Positions 24,386 through 33,819 of a DNA stretch of 64,000 bases are shown here, one piece after another. Position 1 is the first letter of the stretch; every line of letters starts with the position of its first letter. Under the pieces are notes generated by a model. That model saw only the letters and a list, made by a program, of their open reading frames with translations, was not told the origin of the DNA and did no database searches. The DNA comes from VRUE01 sp036276735 (GTDB taxonomy: Bacteria; Actinomycetota; Thermoleophilia; Solirubrobacterales; 70-9). The stretch is taken from positions 5,557 to 69,556 of the forward strand of contig DASUOH010000023.1 in assembly GCA_036276735.1 (NCBI GenBank), in the 5' to 3' direction. The position numbers were made by a program, and so were the translations under genes.

Positions 24386-25911
24386 CCCTGCAACTCCACC
24401 ACAGCGGCTCTGACGGCGTCGGGATCGACCATCTGCCCCGTTCGCGGCCTTCCCGGCTCTGACAGCAGGACGAACCCGACTCCCTCGGCGGTGCGCTTCT
24501 TGTCGCGCTGCAGCGCCTCGAGCACGGCCTCGACGCCGATCGTGGCGTCCAGCTCGACGGGGAGATCGTGGCGCCGCAGGATCTCCCCGACCTCGCCGCG
24601 CAGCGCGGCGGCATCGGAGAGGCGCAGCGCCGCCAGCAGGCCGAGGCCGATCGCCTCGCCGTGCCGGTAGCGCGAGTAGTCGCTGGCCGCCTCGATCGCG
24701 TGCCCGACGGTGTGGCCAAGGTTGAGGACGGCGCGCAGTCCGGCGTCACGCTCGTCGGCGGCGACCACTTCGCACTTGAAGCGGGCACAGGCAAAGACGA
24801 CGTCGACCAGGTCAGAGGGCTCGAGAGACTCGATCGAGCGCACGCGCTCCCATAGTGCGCCACCGGCCAGCAGGCCGGTCTTCAGCGCCTCGACGAACCC
24901 GGCCGCGAGCTCCTCCTTCGGCAGGCTCTCGAGGGCGTCCGTATCGGCTAGCACGGCGGCGGGCAGGTGATACGCGCCGAAGTAGTTCTTTCCACCAGCC
25001 GCGTCGATCCCGGTCTTGCCCCCGTAGGCGGAGTCGACCTGCGCGACAAGCGAGGTCGGCACCTGGACCACCGGGACGCCTCGCTGGTAGACGTGAGCGC
25101 AGAAGCCGGCGAGGTCCCCCACTACACCGCCACCGAGCGCGACCAGGTGGTCTTCGCGAGTCATCCCAGAACCGGCAAGCCGCCCGAGCACCAACTCCAT
25201 CGTCTCGAACGACTTCGAGTCCTCGCCAGCTTCCACTTCGATCCGCGCCTCCAGCGGCTCGAGCCGCTCCCCGTACAGCGGGCCCACGGTCTCGTCGGTG
25301 ACCAGGAAGCGCCGGCCCTCGAGTGGCCAGGGGCCGGCGCCGAGGACCCCTGGCCCGACGATGACCGGGTACTCGCCCGAGGCGCTCGAGGCCCAGATCA
25401 GCTTGGTGCCGGACGGCAGGTCGGCGAGCGCCCGCACCGAGGGAAGCGCCCGCGCCACCAGGCCGGGGTCGCCCTGCGGCAGCACCGCGTCGGCGAGCTC
25501 TTCGTAGAGCGGCAGCCGCACGCTGAGGAGCCGGGCAACGTCCTCGGCGCTGCGCGCCAGCGGCCTGTCGGTCCCCTCGATTCGCCGCCATGCCTCTTCC
25601 GGATCGACCTGGAGCCAGGCGACGATGTGGCGGTCGAGCGCCTCCCGCACCCGCTCGGAGAGGACGCTGCCTCCGCCCAGCGCGATCGCGCCGCCTTCTG
25701 CCCGGTCGAGCAGGTCGCCGACGACCTCTGCCTCACGCGCCCGGAACGCCTCCTCGCCGTCGTGCTCGAAGGCGGCGGCGATCGAAGTGCCCAGCTCGCG
25801 TTCCATCAGCTCGTCGATCTCGGTCGCCTCGAGACCGGCCATGCGGGCGACGTCGAGCGCGTGGCTCTTGCCGGCGCCCATGAAGCCGATGAATACAAGC
25901 GCCGGTTTCAA
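24382..25911 (-). CDS. aroKB: Bifunctional shikimate kinase / 3-dehydroquinate synthase
   Basis: 509 aa fusion. Residues about 1-165 are shikimate kinase: P-loop FIGFMGAGKS, EIDELMERELG (where DxD is usual), the substrate Arg in FRAREAEVV, GGGSVLS and TDRPLA. Residues about 170-509 are 3-dehydroquinate synthase with VALGGGVVGDLAGFCAHVYQ, PTSLVAQVDSAYGGKTGI, GFVEALKTGLLAGG and the metal-binding LNLGHTVGHAIE. The two steps are not consecutive, but the fusion is known in some bacteria. The genes on both sides are in the same pathway. Confidence 0.93.
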   Translation of the reverse strand: MKPALVFIGFMGAGKSHALDVARMAGLEATEIDELMERELGTSIAAAFEHDGEEAFRAREAEVVGDLLDRAEGGAIALGGGSVLSERVREALDRHIVAWLQVDPEEAWRRIEGTDRPLARSAEDVARLLSVRLPLYEELADAVLPQGDPGLVARALPSVRALADLPSGTKLIWASSASGEYPVIVGPGVLGAGPWPLEGRRFLVTDETVGPLYGERLEPLEARIEVEAGEDSKSFETMELVLGRLAGSGMTREDHLVALGGGVVGDLAGFCAHVYQRGVPVVQVPTSLVAQVDSAYGGKTGIDAAGGKNYFGAYHLPAAVLADTDALESLPKEELAAGFVEALKTGLLAGGALWERVRSIESLEPSDLVDVVFACARFKCEVVAADERDAGLRAVLNLGHTVGHAIEAASDYSRYRHGEAIGLGLLAALRLSDAAALRGEVGEILRRHDLPVELDATIGVEAVLEALQRDKKRTAEGVGFVLLSEPGRPRTGQMVDPDAVRAAVVELQG

Positions 25912-26002
25912 GATGTTTCCGGCCGCCCCCGGACGCGGAAGCGCGGACGCGAGATCTCCGGTGACGATGAGCGCGTCCGCGCGAGAGCAGAGGAGGCGGC
26001 CA

Positions 26003-27172
26003 TTATCTGAAGTCGATGCGCTGCTTGTACGCCTCGACTGCGGCGAGCACGTCGTCGATGTGGTCGCCGCCGAACTTCTCGCGGTAGCAGCGGGCGAGGA
26101 CCAGGCAGACCATCGCCTCGGCGACCACGGCGGCGGCGGGGACGACAGTCGAGTCGGTGCGCTCCCGCAGCGCCTGGGTCGGCTCCTTGGTCTCCGTGTC
26201 GACCGAGCGCAGCGGCTTGGTCAGAGTCGAGATCGGCTTGATCGCCGCCCGTACCGAGAGCGGCAGCCCGTTGGTCATGCCGCCCTCCAGCCCGCCGGCA
26301 TGGTTGGTCTCGCGGTGGTAGCCGCGCTGCGGCGACCAGAAGATCTCGTCGTGGGCCTCAGAGCCGCGCCGCCCGGCGACATCCCACGCCTCTCCGATCG
26401 AGACCCCCTTCACCGACTGGATCGAGGCGACCGCGCCGGCCAGCTGTCCGTCGAGGCGCTCTTCCCAAGAGATATGGGACCCCAGCCCCGGGACCAAGCC
26501 GAAGACCTTCACCTCGAAGGTGCCGCCGAGGCTCTCGTTCTCCTTGCGCAGTCGGTTGATCTCCTCGACCATCGCGGCGCTCGCCTCGGGGTCGAGGCAG
26601 CGGACCGGGTCCTCGTCGACGCCCTCGAAGTCGGCGGGCCCCAGGTCCGGTCGCTCGGGAGTTTTCACCGAAGCGATCTGGGTGACGTGGCTGTGGACGC
26701 TCACCCCGAGCGCGCCGAGGAAGCCGCGGGCAACGGCGCCGGCGGCGACCCTCGCCGCGGTCTCGCGAGCGCTCGCCCGCTCGAGGACGTTGCGAATGTC
26801 GGCATGGTTGTACTTCTGGGCCCCGACCAGGTCGGCGTGGCCGGGTCGCGGCAGGTGGACCTCGTCCGGCTCGAACCCCTCGACCGGCCATGGGTTCATA
26901 CGGTCTTCCCAGTTGGAGTAGTCGCGATTGGCGACCAGGACCGCGATCGGGCTGCCGAGGGTGCGCCCGTGGCGCACGCCGGAGCGAACCTCGACCGTGT
27001 CGGTCTCGATCTTCATGCGCCCGCCGCGGCCATGGCCGAGCTGGCGGCGCGCCATGTCGCGGTCGAGCGCCTCCCGTTCGAGCTCGAGGCCCGCCGGCAT
27101 CCCCTCGACGACCGCGACCAGGCCCGGACCGTGCGACTCGCCCGCGGTCGTGAAGCGAAAGCGGCTGCTCAT
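26003..27172 (-). CDS. aroC: Chorismate synthase
   Basis: 389 aa from the ATG at 27172, which gives the standard start MSSRFRFTTAGESHGPGL. It eliminates phosphate from EPSP to form chorismate, using reduced FMN. Signature blocks include GESHGPGLVAVVEGMPAG, RRQLGHGRGGRMKIETD, NARGSARETAARV-type RASARETAARVAAGA, and GGMTNGLPLSVRAAIKPIST. It is separated by 91 bases from aroKB and by 10 bases from aroE. The longer upstream frame runs antisense to no gene but overlaps aroE, so the internal ATG was taken. Confidence 0.95.
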   Translation of the reverse strand: MSSRFRFTTAGESHGPGLVAVVEGMPAGLELEREALDRDMARRQLGHGRGGRMKIETDTVEVRSGVRHGRTLGSPIAVLVANRDYSNWEDRMNPWPVEGFEPDEVHLPRPGHADLVGAQKYNHADIRNVLERASARETAARVAAGAVARGFLGALGVSVHSHVTQIASVKTPERPDLGPADFEGVDEDPVRCLDPEASAAMVEEINRLRKENESLGGTFEVKVFGLVPGLGSHISWEERLDGQLAGAVASIQSVKGVSIGEAWDVAGRRGSEAHDEIFWSPQRGYHRETNHAGGLEGGMTNGLPLSVRAAIKPISTLTKPLRSVDTETKEPTQALRERTDSTVVPAAAVVAEAMVCLVLARCYREKFGGDHIDDVLAAVEAYKQRIDFR

Positions 27173-27182
27173 GGCCGAGAGG

Positions 27183-27974
27183 CTATAGGCGGGCAGCGGC
27201 TCGCATCGTGTCGAGCGGCGGCTCCCTGCCGGTCCAGATGCGCAGCGAGTGGGCGCCCTGGCGCACGAGAACCTCGAGCCCGTCGACCGTCCGTGCACCC
27301 GCGGCGCCGGCCGCCGCCAGGAAGGCGGTGGGCTCCGCGCCGTAGACCATGTCGACAACGACCTGCTCCGCCGTGAAGGCCTCGGCACGCAGCGGCAGCT
27401 CGGCGAACGGGTCCTCGCCATGCAGGCCGACCGCGGTCGAGTTGACGACGATCCGATAGGCGGAGGGGTCGGGCGCGGCGACCGGCTGGCCGCCGAGCTC
27501 TTCGCAGAGGTGCCGCGAGCGCAGCTCAGTCCTGTTCCAGACCTCGACCTCGGCGCCCTCGCGGAGCAGTGACCAGACGATCGCCCGCGCCGCGCCCCCC
27601 GCCCCGAGGACGAGCGCCCGCTTCCCAAGCGGGGGCTCCGGCAGCGCGTCGAGCAGCCCCTGAGCGTCGGTGTTGTCGGCTTGGATCTCGCCGTCGGCGA
27701 AGCTGAGCGTGTTGGCGGCGCCGATCTCCCGCGCCGTCTCGGTGAGCGAGTCGGCGAGGGCCAGCGCGGCCCCCTTATGCGGCACGGTCACGTTGGCGCC
27801 GACGAAGCCCTCTCCCGGCATCGCCCGCACCCGCGCCTCGAACTCGTCCGGGCTCGCCTCGATCGCCTCGTAGGTCCATTCGTCAGCTAGACCAAGCTCG
27901 GCGAGCGCCGCGTTCTGCATCGCCGGCGAGCGCGAGTGTGAGACTGGATAGCCCAGCACCGCCAGCCGCTTCAC
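27183..27974 (-). CDS. aroE: Shikimate dehydrogenase
   Basis: 263 aa NADP-dependent reductase of 3-dehydroshikimate. VSHSRSPAMQNAALAELGL carries the substrate-binding SxS; NVTVPHKGAALAL contains the catalytic Lys; NTDAQGLLDALP contains the Asn-Thr-Asp substrate block; VLGAGGAARAIVWSL is the nucleotide loop, followed by NRT(ELR). It lies between mltG and aroC on the same strand, as in other actinobacteria. Confidence 0.94.
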   Translation of the reverse strand: MKRLAVLGYPVSHSRSPAMQNAALAELGLADEWTYEAIEASPDEFEARVRAMPGEGFVGANVTVPHKGAALALADSLTETAREIGAANTLSFADGEIQADNTDAQGLLDALPEPPLGKRALVLGAGGAARAIVWSLLREGAEVEVWNRTELRSRHLCEELGGQPVAAPDPSAYRIVVNSTAVGLHGEDPFAELPLRAEAFTAEQVVVDMVYGAEPTAFLAAAGAAGARTVDGLEVLVRQGAHSLRIWTGREPPLDTMRAAARL

Positions 27975-27984
27975 CGTCGCCGCC

Positions 27985-29004
27985 TCATTCCGGGCAGGTG
28001 TCGGGGGACTCGCCCCCGGCCGCTTCGCGCGCTTCGTTGTAGCGCGCTTCGTCGGCGAAGAACTCCTCTTCGCTGGAGGAGAAGGCGTGCTCGCCGCAGG
28101 TGCCCGGCTTGACGACGTAGAAGAGGTAGTCGACCCTCGCCGGCCGGGCCGCCGCCTCGATCGAGGCGAGGCCGGGATTGCCGATCGGCCCCGGCGGCAG
28201 GCCGGTGTTGAGCCGCGTGTTGTACGGGGACTCGATCGCCAGCTCCGATTCGCTCAGCGGCTCGGTGTAGTTGCCGGTGGCGAAGCGGATCGTCGCGTCG
28301 ATTCCCAGTGGCATCCCGTCGCTGAGGCGGTTGTAGATGACGGCGGCGACCAGCGGCCGCTCGCTTTCGAGCTGCGCCTCCTCCTCGACCATCGAGGCGA
28401 TGATCAGCACGTCGTAGGTGGTGAGGTTCTTCGAGCGCGCGTAGCCCATGTCGACGCCGGCGATTCGTCGCTTGAAGTCTTCGAGCTGGAGCTGGACGAG
28501 GTCGGACACGGGCGCCCTCCGCCGCAGCTCGAACGTGTCGGGGAAGAGGAATCCCTCGAGGTCCTGGGCGTTCGCGCCTCCGTAGCGAGCCGGCTTCAGG
28601 TAGGGCGAGCTGACGCTCGCCGCCATGTAGTCGCCGCGTAGGCCCGCTTCCTCGGCGAGCTCGGCCGTCTGGGCGCGGGAGAGGCCCTCGGGGACGGTCA
28701 GCGTGATCGTGCGCAGCGGCGCCACGGGCGCTGGCGCAGGATCGTCCCGATCGAGATAGCGGTACCCCGCGAAGGCGGCCGCCGCGCCCAGCAGGAGGAG
28801 GCCGAGGGCGAGGGTGACGAGGACCCGCCGGCCGCGGCGACTGCTCGCCGGCCGGTAGGGCGGCGGTGGCGGCAGAGGCGCGTCGTCGTCCCACGGGTCC
28901 TCGCGCCCGCGTCGTCTTTCCTCGCGCTCGCGGCGACGACGCTCGCGCTCCTGCGCCTCCGGGTCCTCCTCGGCGAAGGGGTCGCCGAGCCAGTCGTCAC
29001 TCAT
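27985..29004 (-). CDS. mltG: Endolytic murein transglycosylase MltG
   Basis: 339 aa from the ATG at 29004. A charged cytoplasmic N-terminus with a six-proline run (LPPPPPPYRPA) precedes one membrane helix (VLVTLALGLLLLGAAAAFAGY, about 62-82). The periplasmic YceG domain has a LysM-like part (ITLTVPEGLSRAQTAELAEE) and the catalytic Glu in IIASMVEEEAQ. It ends chain growth of new glycan strands. The start overlaps ruvX by 8 bases. The proline run may need EF-P for efficient translation. Confidence 0.93.
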   Translation of the reverse strand: MSDDWLGDPFAEEDPEAQERERRRREREERRRGREDPWDDDAPLPPPPPYRPASSRRGRRVLVTLALGLLLLGAAAAFAGYRYLDRDDPAPAPVAPLRTITLTVPEGLSRAQTAELAEEAGLRGDYMAASVSSPYLKPARYGGANAQDLEGFLFPDTFELRRRAPVSDLVQLQLEDFKRRIAGVDMGYARSKNLTTYDVLIIASMVEEEAQLESERPLVAAVIYNRLSDGMPLGIDATIRFATGNYTEPLSESELAIESPYNTRLNTGLPPGPIGNPGLASIEAAARPARVDYLFYVVKPGTCGEHAFSSSEEEFFADEARYNEAREAAGGESPDTCPE

Positions 29005-29407
29005 CGTCGGGTGAGCTCTCTTCGATCGGGGTGCGGCTGGCCAGGTAGGCCTCCAGCAGGTGCGCGGCGGCCAGGGAGTCCGGCGCCGCGGTCGCCCCGC
29101 CACGCCTGCTGGCGTCAGCCATCCGCGTCGTCAACCGCTCGTCGTAGGTCTCGACCGGCACGTCGAGCATCGCTTCCAGTTCCCCGCAGAAGGTCCGCGC
29201 GAGTCCCGCCTGGGCGCCCTCCTCGCCGCTGAGGTGGAGGGGAAGCCCGACCACCACCCGCTCGACCCCGTACTGGCGGACCAGCTCGACGACGGCGCGT
29301 GGCTCGGGCGGCTCGATCAGCGGCAGCGGCGTCGCCAGCGTGCCGCTCGGGTCAGACATCGCGCAGCCGATGCGGGCGGTGCCATGGTCGAGCGCCAGCA
29401 CCCGCAC
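28997..29407 (-). CDS. ruvX: Holliday junction resolvase-like YqgF/RuvX
   Basis: 136 aa RNase H-like fold. The N-terminal LALDHGTARIGCAMSDPSG has the first catalytic Asp; VVVGLPLHLSGEEG and the C-terminal YDERLTTRMADA carry the remaining acidic residues. YqgF is implicated in 16S rRNA 5' maturation and possibly in junction resolution. Its stop and start overlap mltG and touch alaS, so the three are probably one transcript. Confidence 0.92.
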   Translation of the reverse strand: MRVLALDHGTARIGCAMSDPSGTLATPLPLIEPPEPRAVVELVRQYGVERVVVGLPLHLSGEEGAQAGLARTFCGELEAMLDVPVETYDERLTTRMADASRRGGATAAPDSLAAAHLLEAYLASRTPIEESSPDDE

Positions 29408-32025
29408 TACGCCAGCCCCTTCTCGAGCGCCTTGCGGGCCGCGGCCAGCGCCTCGTCGAGCTTGGCCGGATCCTTGCCGCCCGCCTGCGCCATGTCGTCG
29501 CGACCGCCACCCCCGCCGCCGACGATCGGGGCGACCTCGCGGATCAGCCCAGCGGCGGAGAGGCCGCGGGCGACGGCCCCCTTCGAGACCAGGGCGACCA
29601 GCGCGACCTTGCCGCCGTCAGCGCCTCCGACGATCACTGCGGAGTCGCCGCCCAACCTCGACTGGACGCGGCTGGCCATGTCAAGCAGCTGCTTCTGATC
29701 GGCGAGCGCGGCGCGGCCGGCGACCACTCCGACCCCGTCGATTTGCGCGGCCTCGGCCGCCAGCCGCTCGGCGTCCGCAGCCAGCTGCTCTTTCGCAGCC
29801 TGCTTGGCGCCCTCGCCGGCCTCGCGCAACCGCTCCGCCGCCCGCCGGGCGCCGGCGACCGGGTCCTGCGGGGAACCGAGCAGCTCCCCCACCTCGTCGA
29901 GCCGCTGCTCGCGCTCGCGGAACCAGTCGATCGCCGCCGGTCCGGTGACCGCCTCGATCCGCCGCACATTGGCGGCGCTCGAACCCTCGGAGACGATCTT
30001 GAAGATGCCGACCTCCGCGGTGTTTGAGACGTGCGTGCCGCCGCAGAGCTCGCGTGAAACTCCATCGACCTCGACCACCCGCACCCACTCGCCGTATTTC
30101 TCGCCGAATAGAGCCATCGCGCCGAGCTTCTCGGCCTGCTCGCGCTCCATCTCCAGCCAGCGGACGGCGCGACTTACCTTTATCCACTCGTTGACACGGT
30201 CCTCGACCGCGCGTAGCTCCGATCGGCCCAGGGCCTGGCCGTGGGTGAAGTCGAAGCGCAGCTTGTCGGGCCGCACCGCCGAGCCGGCCTGTCGGACGTG
30301 GTCGCCGAGCCGCTCGCGCAGCGCCGCATGCAGGAGATGCGTCGCCGTGTGGTTTCGCATCGTCGCGTGGCGGGTCTCGTGGTCGACTACGGCCTCGACT
30401 GCCGTCCCCGCATCCGGGGAGGGAGCCTCGACCTCCAGCGCTTGATCGTCCGCGACCCGATAGACGTCGACGACCCGAGCCTCTCCCCCCTCCCAGCGCA
30501 ATACGCCGGCGTCGGCTACCTGGCCGCCGCCCTCGGCGTAGAAGGGGCTCTCCTCGAGCTTGACGAGGGCGCGCCCGTTCTCCGGCTCGGCGGCGGCGAC
30601 CCCGGTCGTCGCGCGAAGGGTCTCGTAGCCGACGAAGCGAGCCGGCGGCGCCGCGCCGGCGAACGCGATCACCTTCTCGTGGCGGTCCTCGGAGCCGTGC
30701 GCGGTGGCCGCGCCCATTCGCGCCCGCTGGCGCTGCTCCTCCATCAGCTCCTCGAAGCCGGCGTCGTCGACCGCCAGGCCCTGCTCGGCGAGCAGCTCCT
30801 TGGTCAGGTCGTAGGGGAAGCCGTAGGTGTCGTGCAGCTTGAAGGCGTCCGCCGCGTCGATCCACGAGGTGCCGGCCTGCTTGGCCTCGCCGACCAGCAG
30901 CTCGAGCAGCTCGCTGCCGCGCTCCAGGGTGCGGCCGAAGCTCTCCTCCTCGTCGCCGACCCAGCGGGCGATCGTCTCGCGCTGCTCGGCCAGCTCCGGG
31001 TAGGCGTCGGCCATGGTCTCGATCGTCCGCTCGGCGAAGCGGCCCAGCCACGGCGCCTCGAGCCCCAGCGTCCGCCCCTGCTGGATCGCGCGGCGCATGA
31101 TCCGTCGCAGGATGTAGCCGCGATCCTCGTTGGATGGCACGACCCCGTCGGCGATCAGGAAGGCCGCGCCGCGGGAATGGTCGGCGACAATCCGCATCGC
31201 GCGCATCACCGCGCCGTCCTCGTCGTAGCGCCGGCCCGAGAGCTGCTCGGCCAGCTCGACCAGGGGCCGCATCAGGTCCGTCTCGAAGACCGACGGCACG
31301 CCCTGCAGGATCGCCGCCATACGGTCGAGGCCCATGCCGGTGTCGATGTTGCGCATCGGCAGCTCGGTGAGCGTCCCGTCCTCGGCCAGGTCGTAGGTCA
31401 TGAAGACGTGGTTCCAGAACTCGAGGAAGCGGTCGGTATCGTCGCCGGGGCGCTCGTCCGGCCCGCCGAAGTCCTCGCCGCGGTCGAGGTAGAGCTCTGA
31501 GCAGGGGCCGCAGGGGCCGGCCGGCCCTGCCTGCCAAAAATTGTCGGCGCGGCCGAGGCGGACTATTCGCTCGTCCGGCATCCCCACCGAGCGCCAGATC
31601 TCGATCGCCTCCTCGTCCGGCCCCAGCCCGAGCTCCTCGTCACCGCCGAAGACGGTGGCCCAGATGCGCTCGTGGTCCATGCCGAAGCCCTCGGTGGAGA
31701 GTTCCCAGCCCCAGGGAATCGACTCCTCCTTGAAGTAGTCGCCGAAGCTCCAGTTGCCGAGCATCTCGAAGAAGGTGAGGTGGCGGGCGGTGTTGCCGAC
31801 CTCCTCGATGTCGGTCGTGCGGAAGCATTTCTGCACGTCGGCGAGGCGGGGCGCCGGCGGCTCCTCACGGCCCAGGAAATATGGCTTGAACGGCTGCATG
31901 CCGGCGGTGGTCAGCAGGACCGAGGGGTCGTGCACCGACGGCACGAGCGAAGCCGACGGCACGATGCGATGACCCCGCTCCGCGAAGAACGAGAGGTAGG
32001 TGTCGCGGATCTCCTTCGCCTTCAT
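29407..32025 (-). CDS. alaS: Alanyl-tRNA synthetase
   Basis: 872 aa from the ATG at 32025, giving the normal MKAKEIRDTYLSFFAERGH. The class II catalytic core holds TTAGMQPFKPYFLG, the motif 2 region and the helical tRNA-binding part. The editing domain has HTATHLLHAAL (zinc His pair) and CGGTHVSNTAEVG (Cys and His). A C-terminal DHHA1-type domain ends with a glycine run (VGGGGGGRDDMAQAGG). It charges tRNA-Ala and edits Ser and Gly. The ORF upstream of this ATG adds nine unlikely residues. Confidence 0.96.
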   Translation of the reverse strand: MKAKEIRDTYLSFFAERGHRIVPSASLVPSVHDPSVLLTTAGMQPFKPYFLGREEPPAPRLADVQKCFRTTDIEEVGNTARHLTFFEMLGNWSFGDYFKEESIPWGWELSTEGFGMDHERIWATVFGGDEELGLGPDEEAIEIWRSVGMPDERIVRLGRADNFWQAGPAGPCGPCSELYLDRGEDFGGPDERPGDDTDRFLEFWNHVFMTYDLAEDGTLTELPMRNIDTGMGLDRMAAILQGVPSVFETDLMRPLVELAEQLSGRRYDEDGAVMRAMRIVADHSRGAAFLIADGVVPSNEDRGYILRRIMRRAIQQGRTLGLEAPWLGRFAERTIETMADAYPELAEQRETIARWVGDEEESFGRTLERGSELLELLVGEAKQAGTSWIDAADAFKLHDTYGFPYDLTKELLAEQGLAVDDAGFEELMEEQRQRARMGAATAHGSEDRHEKVIAFAGAAPPARFVGYETLRATTGVAAAEPENGRALVKLEESPFYAEGGGQVADAGVLRWEGGEARVVDVYRVADDQALEVEAPSPDAGTAVEAVVDHETRHATMRNHTATHLLHAALRERLGDHVRQAGSAVRPDKLRFDFTHGQALGRSELRAVEDRVNEWIKVSRAVRWLEMEREQAEKLGAMALFGEKYGEWVRVVEVDGVSRELCGGTHVSNTAEVGIFKIVSEGSSAANVRRIEAVTGPAAIDWFREREQRLDEVGELLGSPQDPVAGARRAAERLREAGEGAKQAAKEQLAADAERLAAEAAQIDGVGVVAGRAALADQKQLLDMASRVQSRLGGDSAVIVGGADGGKVALVALVSKGAVARGLSAAGLIREVAPIVGGGGGGRDDMAQAGGKDPAKLDEALAAARKALEKGLA

Positions 32026-32149
32026 GGAAGGCAGCCTAAGACAGCGCCCCAAGACAGCGCTGACGCATGCGGCTCCCGGCCGTTTGAAGCGCTAGACCCG
32101 ATGGCCCTAACCTTGACTGGATGGCTTTGCATGCGAGGACGCAGAGCAG

Positions 32150-33724
32150 ATGACGGAAGCTGCCGCCTCGGGCCCCTCAAGGGGCCGGGTGGCCGGGCTC
32201 ACGCTGCGCGGTCCGGCGCGACTGCTTTCCGACGAGCGGCTTGCCCGCCGAGCGACGAGCGGCGACGAGCGATGCTTCGAGGAGATCTTCCGGCGCTACC
32301 ACCAGGACCTCTACCGCTTCTGCCTGGCGACCGTCTCCAATCCACACGACGCCCAGGAAGCGCTCCAGAACACGATGGTCAAGGTGATGCGAGCGCTGCC
32401 GGGCGAGCAACGCGAGATCAAGCTGAAGCCGTGGCTGTTCCGGATCGCCCGCAACGAGGCGGTGGAAACGCTGCGCAGGCGCCGCGACACGGTGGAGCTG
32501 GGCGACGACCGGATTGCGATGCCGGGCGAGCTGACCGACGCGGCCGATGCCCGCGAGCGGCTGCGGGAGCTCTTTTCCGACCTCGCGGAGCTGCCCGAGC
32601 GGCAGCGATCGGCGTTGGTCATGCGGGAGCTGGCCGGACTCGAGTTCACGGAGATCGGCGAGGCGTTCGGAACGAGTGCCGCGGTGGCGCGGCAGACGCT
32701 CTACGAGGCGCGCCAGAGCTTGCGCCAGATGGACGAGGGACGTGAGATGAGCTGCGCGCAGGTGCGAAAGGCGATCTCTGACGCGGACGGCCGCGTGACC
32801 CGTCGGAGGGGTATCCGAGCCCACCTGCGCGACTGCGCCGGCTGCCGAGCGTTTCGCGACGACATCGCGCGGCGCCATCAGGACTTTGCCGCCGTGGCAG
32901 CTCTGCCCGCGGCCGTCTCGGTGGGCCTGCTGCAGGGCCTACTGAGCGGCCAGGCGAGCAGCGCGGCCGTTGCCGCCGGCGCTGGCGGCGCGAGCAGCGG
33001 TGGGATCGGGGCGACGGTTGGCATGGGAGCCGGCAAAGCGGTCGCTGGCTCGGCGCTGGTCAAGTCGGCGGCGACCGTGGCGGTCGTGGCGGCGGTCGGC
33101 GCCGGCGCCGCCGACCGGGGTGGCCTAATCGACCTGCCGCGGCCGGGAGGCGACAAGGGAGCGGCGACCCCGCGAACGGGCGCCGAGAGTGCTTCCGACC
33201 GCTCCAGCGCGGCTGGTGCTGCCGACTCTGCGAAGAGCGCGGCCGATGGTCGCGCGAGATCGGCTGACGTCGCTTCGGCCGGTGGCCGCAGGGCCGGGAG
33301 CGGCCGGGGCAAGCCGGCCTCGAACCGCGCGGTCAAAAAGGGTGCCCGGCCGCCGAAGCGAGCCAACGGCCGGCCGCCCCACGCCGGCAAGCCCTCCCAC
33401 GCTTCGCGGGGTAAGCGGGCTGTACCGCCACGGCCCGACGGGGCAGGCAACGCAAGGAATGTCGCCCCCAGCCCGCCCCGTGGGACCCCGGCGGCGCAGA
33501 AACCGTCGACTTCGCCGGGACGAAAGCCCTCCACGGTGCCGTCGGCCGGAACCCCTCCCACCGCGCCGCCGGGCAAGAACGCAACCCCGCCGTCCTCTGC
33601 CCCGCCTGCCTCTGGCGACGCTTCGGTGCCGCCCCCGGCCGCCCCGGTGCCGCCGATCCCAGCTCCGTCGGCAAAGGGAACTGCGCCCTCCAACAAGCGG
33701 CCAGCGCCACCGCCCGCCGACTAG
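32150..33724 (+). CDS. ECF sigma factor fused to zinc-finger anti-sigma-like region, membrane segment and Pro-rich tail
   Basis: 524 aa. Region 2 (about 42-105, FRRYHQDLYRFCLATVSNPHDA, WLFRIARNEAVETLRRR) and region 4 (about 150-195, LPERQRSALVMRELAGLEFT) are intact. A zinc-finger motif follows, HLRDCAGCRAF (HxxxCxxC, about 226-236), as in anti-sigma ZAS domains. Next comes a hydrophobic stretch with one likely membrane helix (VKSAATVAVVAAVGAGAA, about 304-322), then a roughly 200-residue Ala/Pro/Ser/Lys-rich low-complexity tail, probably outside the membrane. An intramolecular sigma/anti-sigma arrangement is inferred. The gene is monocistronic or leads into the secreted protein after it. Confidence 0.85.
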   Translation: MTEAAASGPSRGRVAGLTLRGPARLLSDERLARRATSGDERCFEEIFRRYHQDLYRFCLATVSNPHDAQEALQNTMVKVMRALPGEQREIKLKPWLFRIARNEAVETLRRRRDTVELGDDRIAMPGELTDAADARERLRELFSDLAELPERQRSALVMRELAGLEFTEIGEAFGTSAAVARQTLYEARQSLRQMDEGREMSCAQVRKAISDADGRVTRRRGIRAHLRDCAGCRAFRDDIARRHQDFAAVAALPAAVSVGLLQGLLSGQASSAAVAAGAGGASSGGIGATVGMGAGKAVAGSALVKSAATVAVVAAVGAGAADRGGLIDLPRPGGDKGAATPRTGAESASDRSSAAGAADSAKSAADGRARSADVASAGGRRAGSGRGKPASNRAVKKGARPPKRANGRPPHAGKPSHASRGKRAVPPRPDGAGNARNVAPSPPRGTPAAQKPSTSPGRKPSTVPSAGTPPTAPPGKNATPPSSAPPASGDASVPPPAAPVPPIPAPSAKGTAPSNKRPAPPPAD

Positions 33725-33819
33725 GTTACGCCTGACGATCCGGGCTAGACGCCGTTTTTTTCGACGGAGTGAGCCGGTGGGCATACCGCCCGCTGGGACG
33801 AACCACCAAGGAGGCAGGT

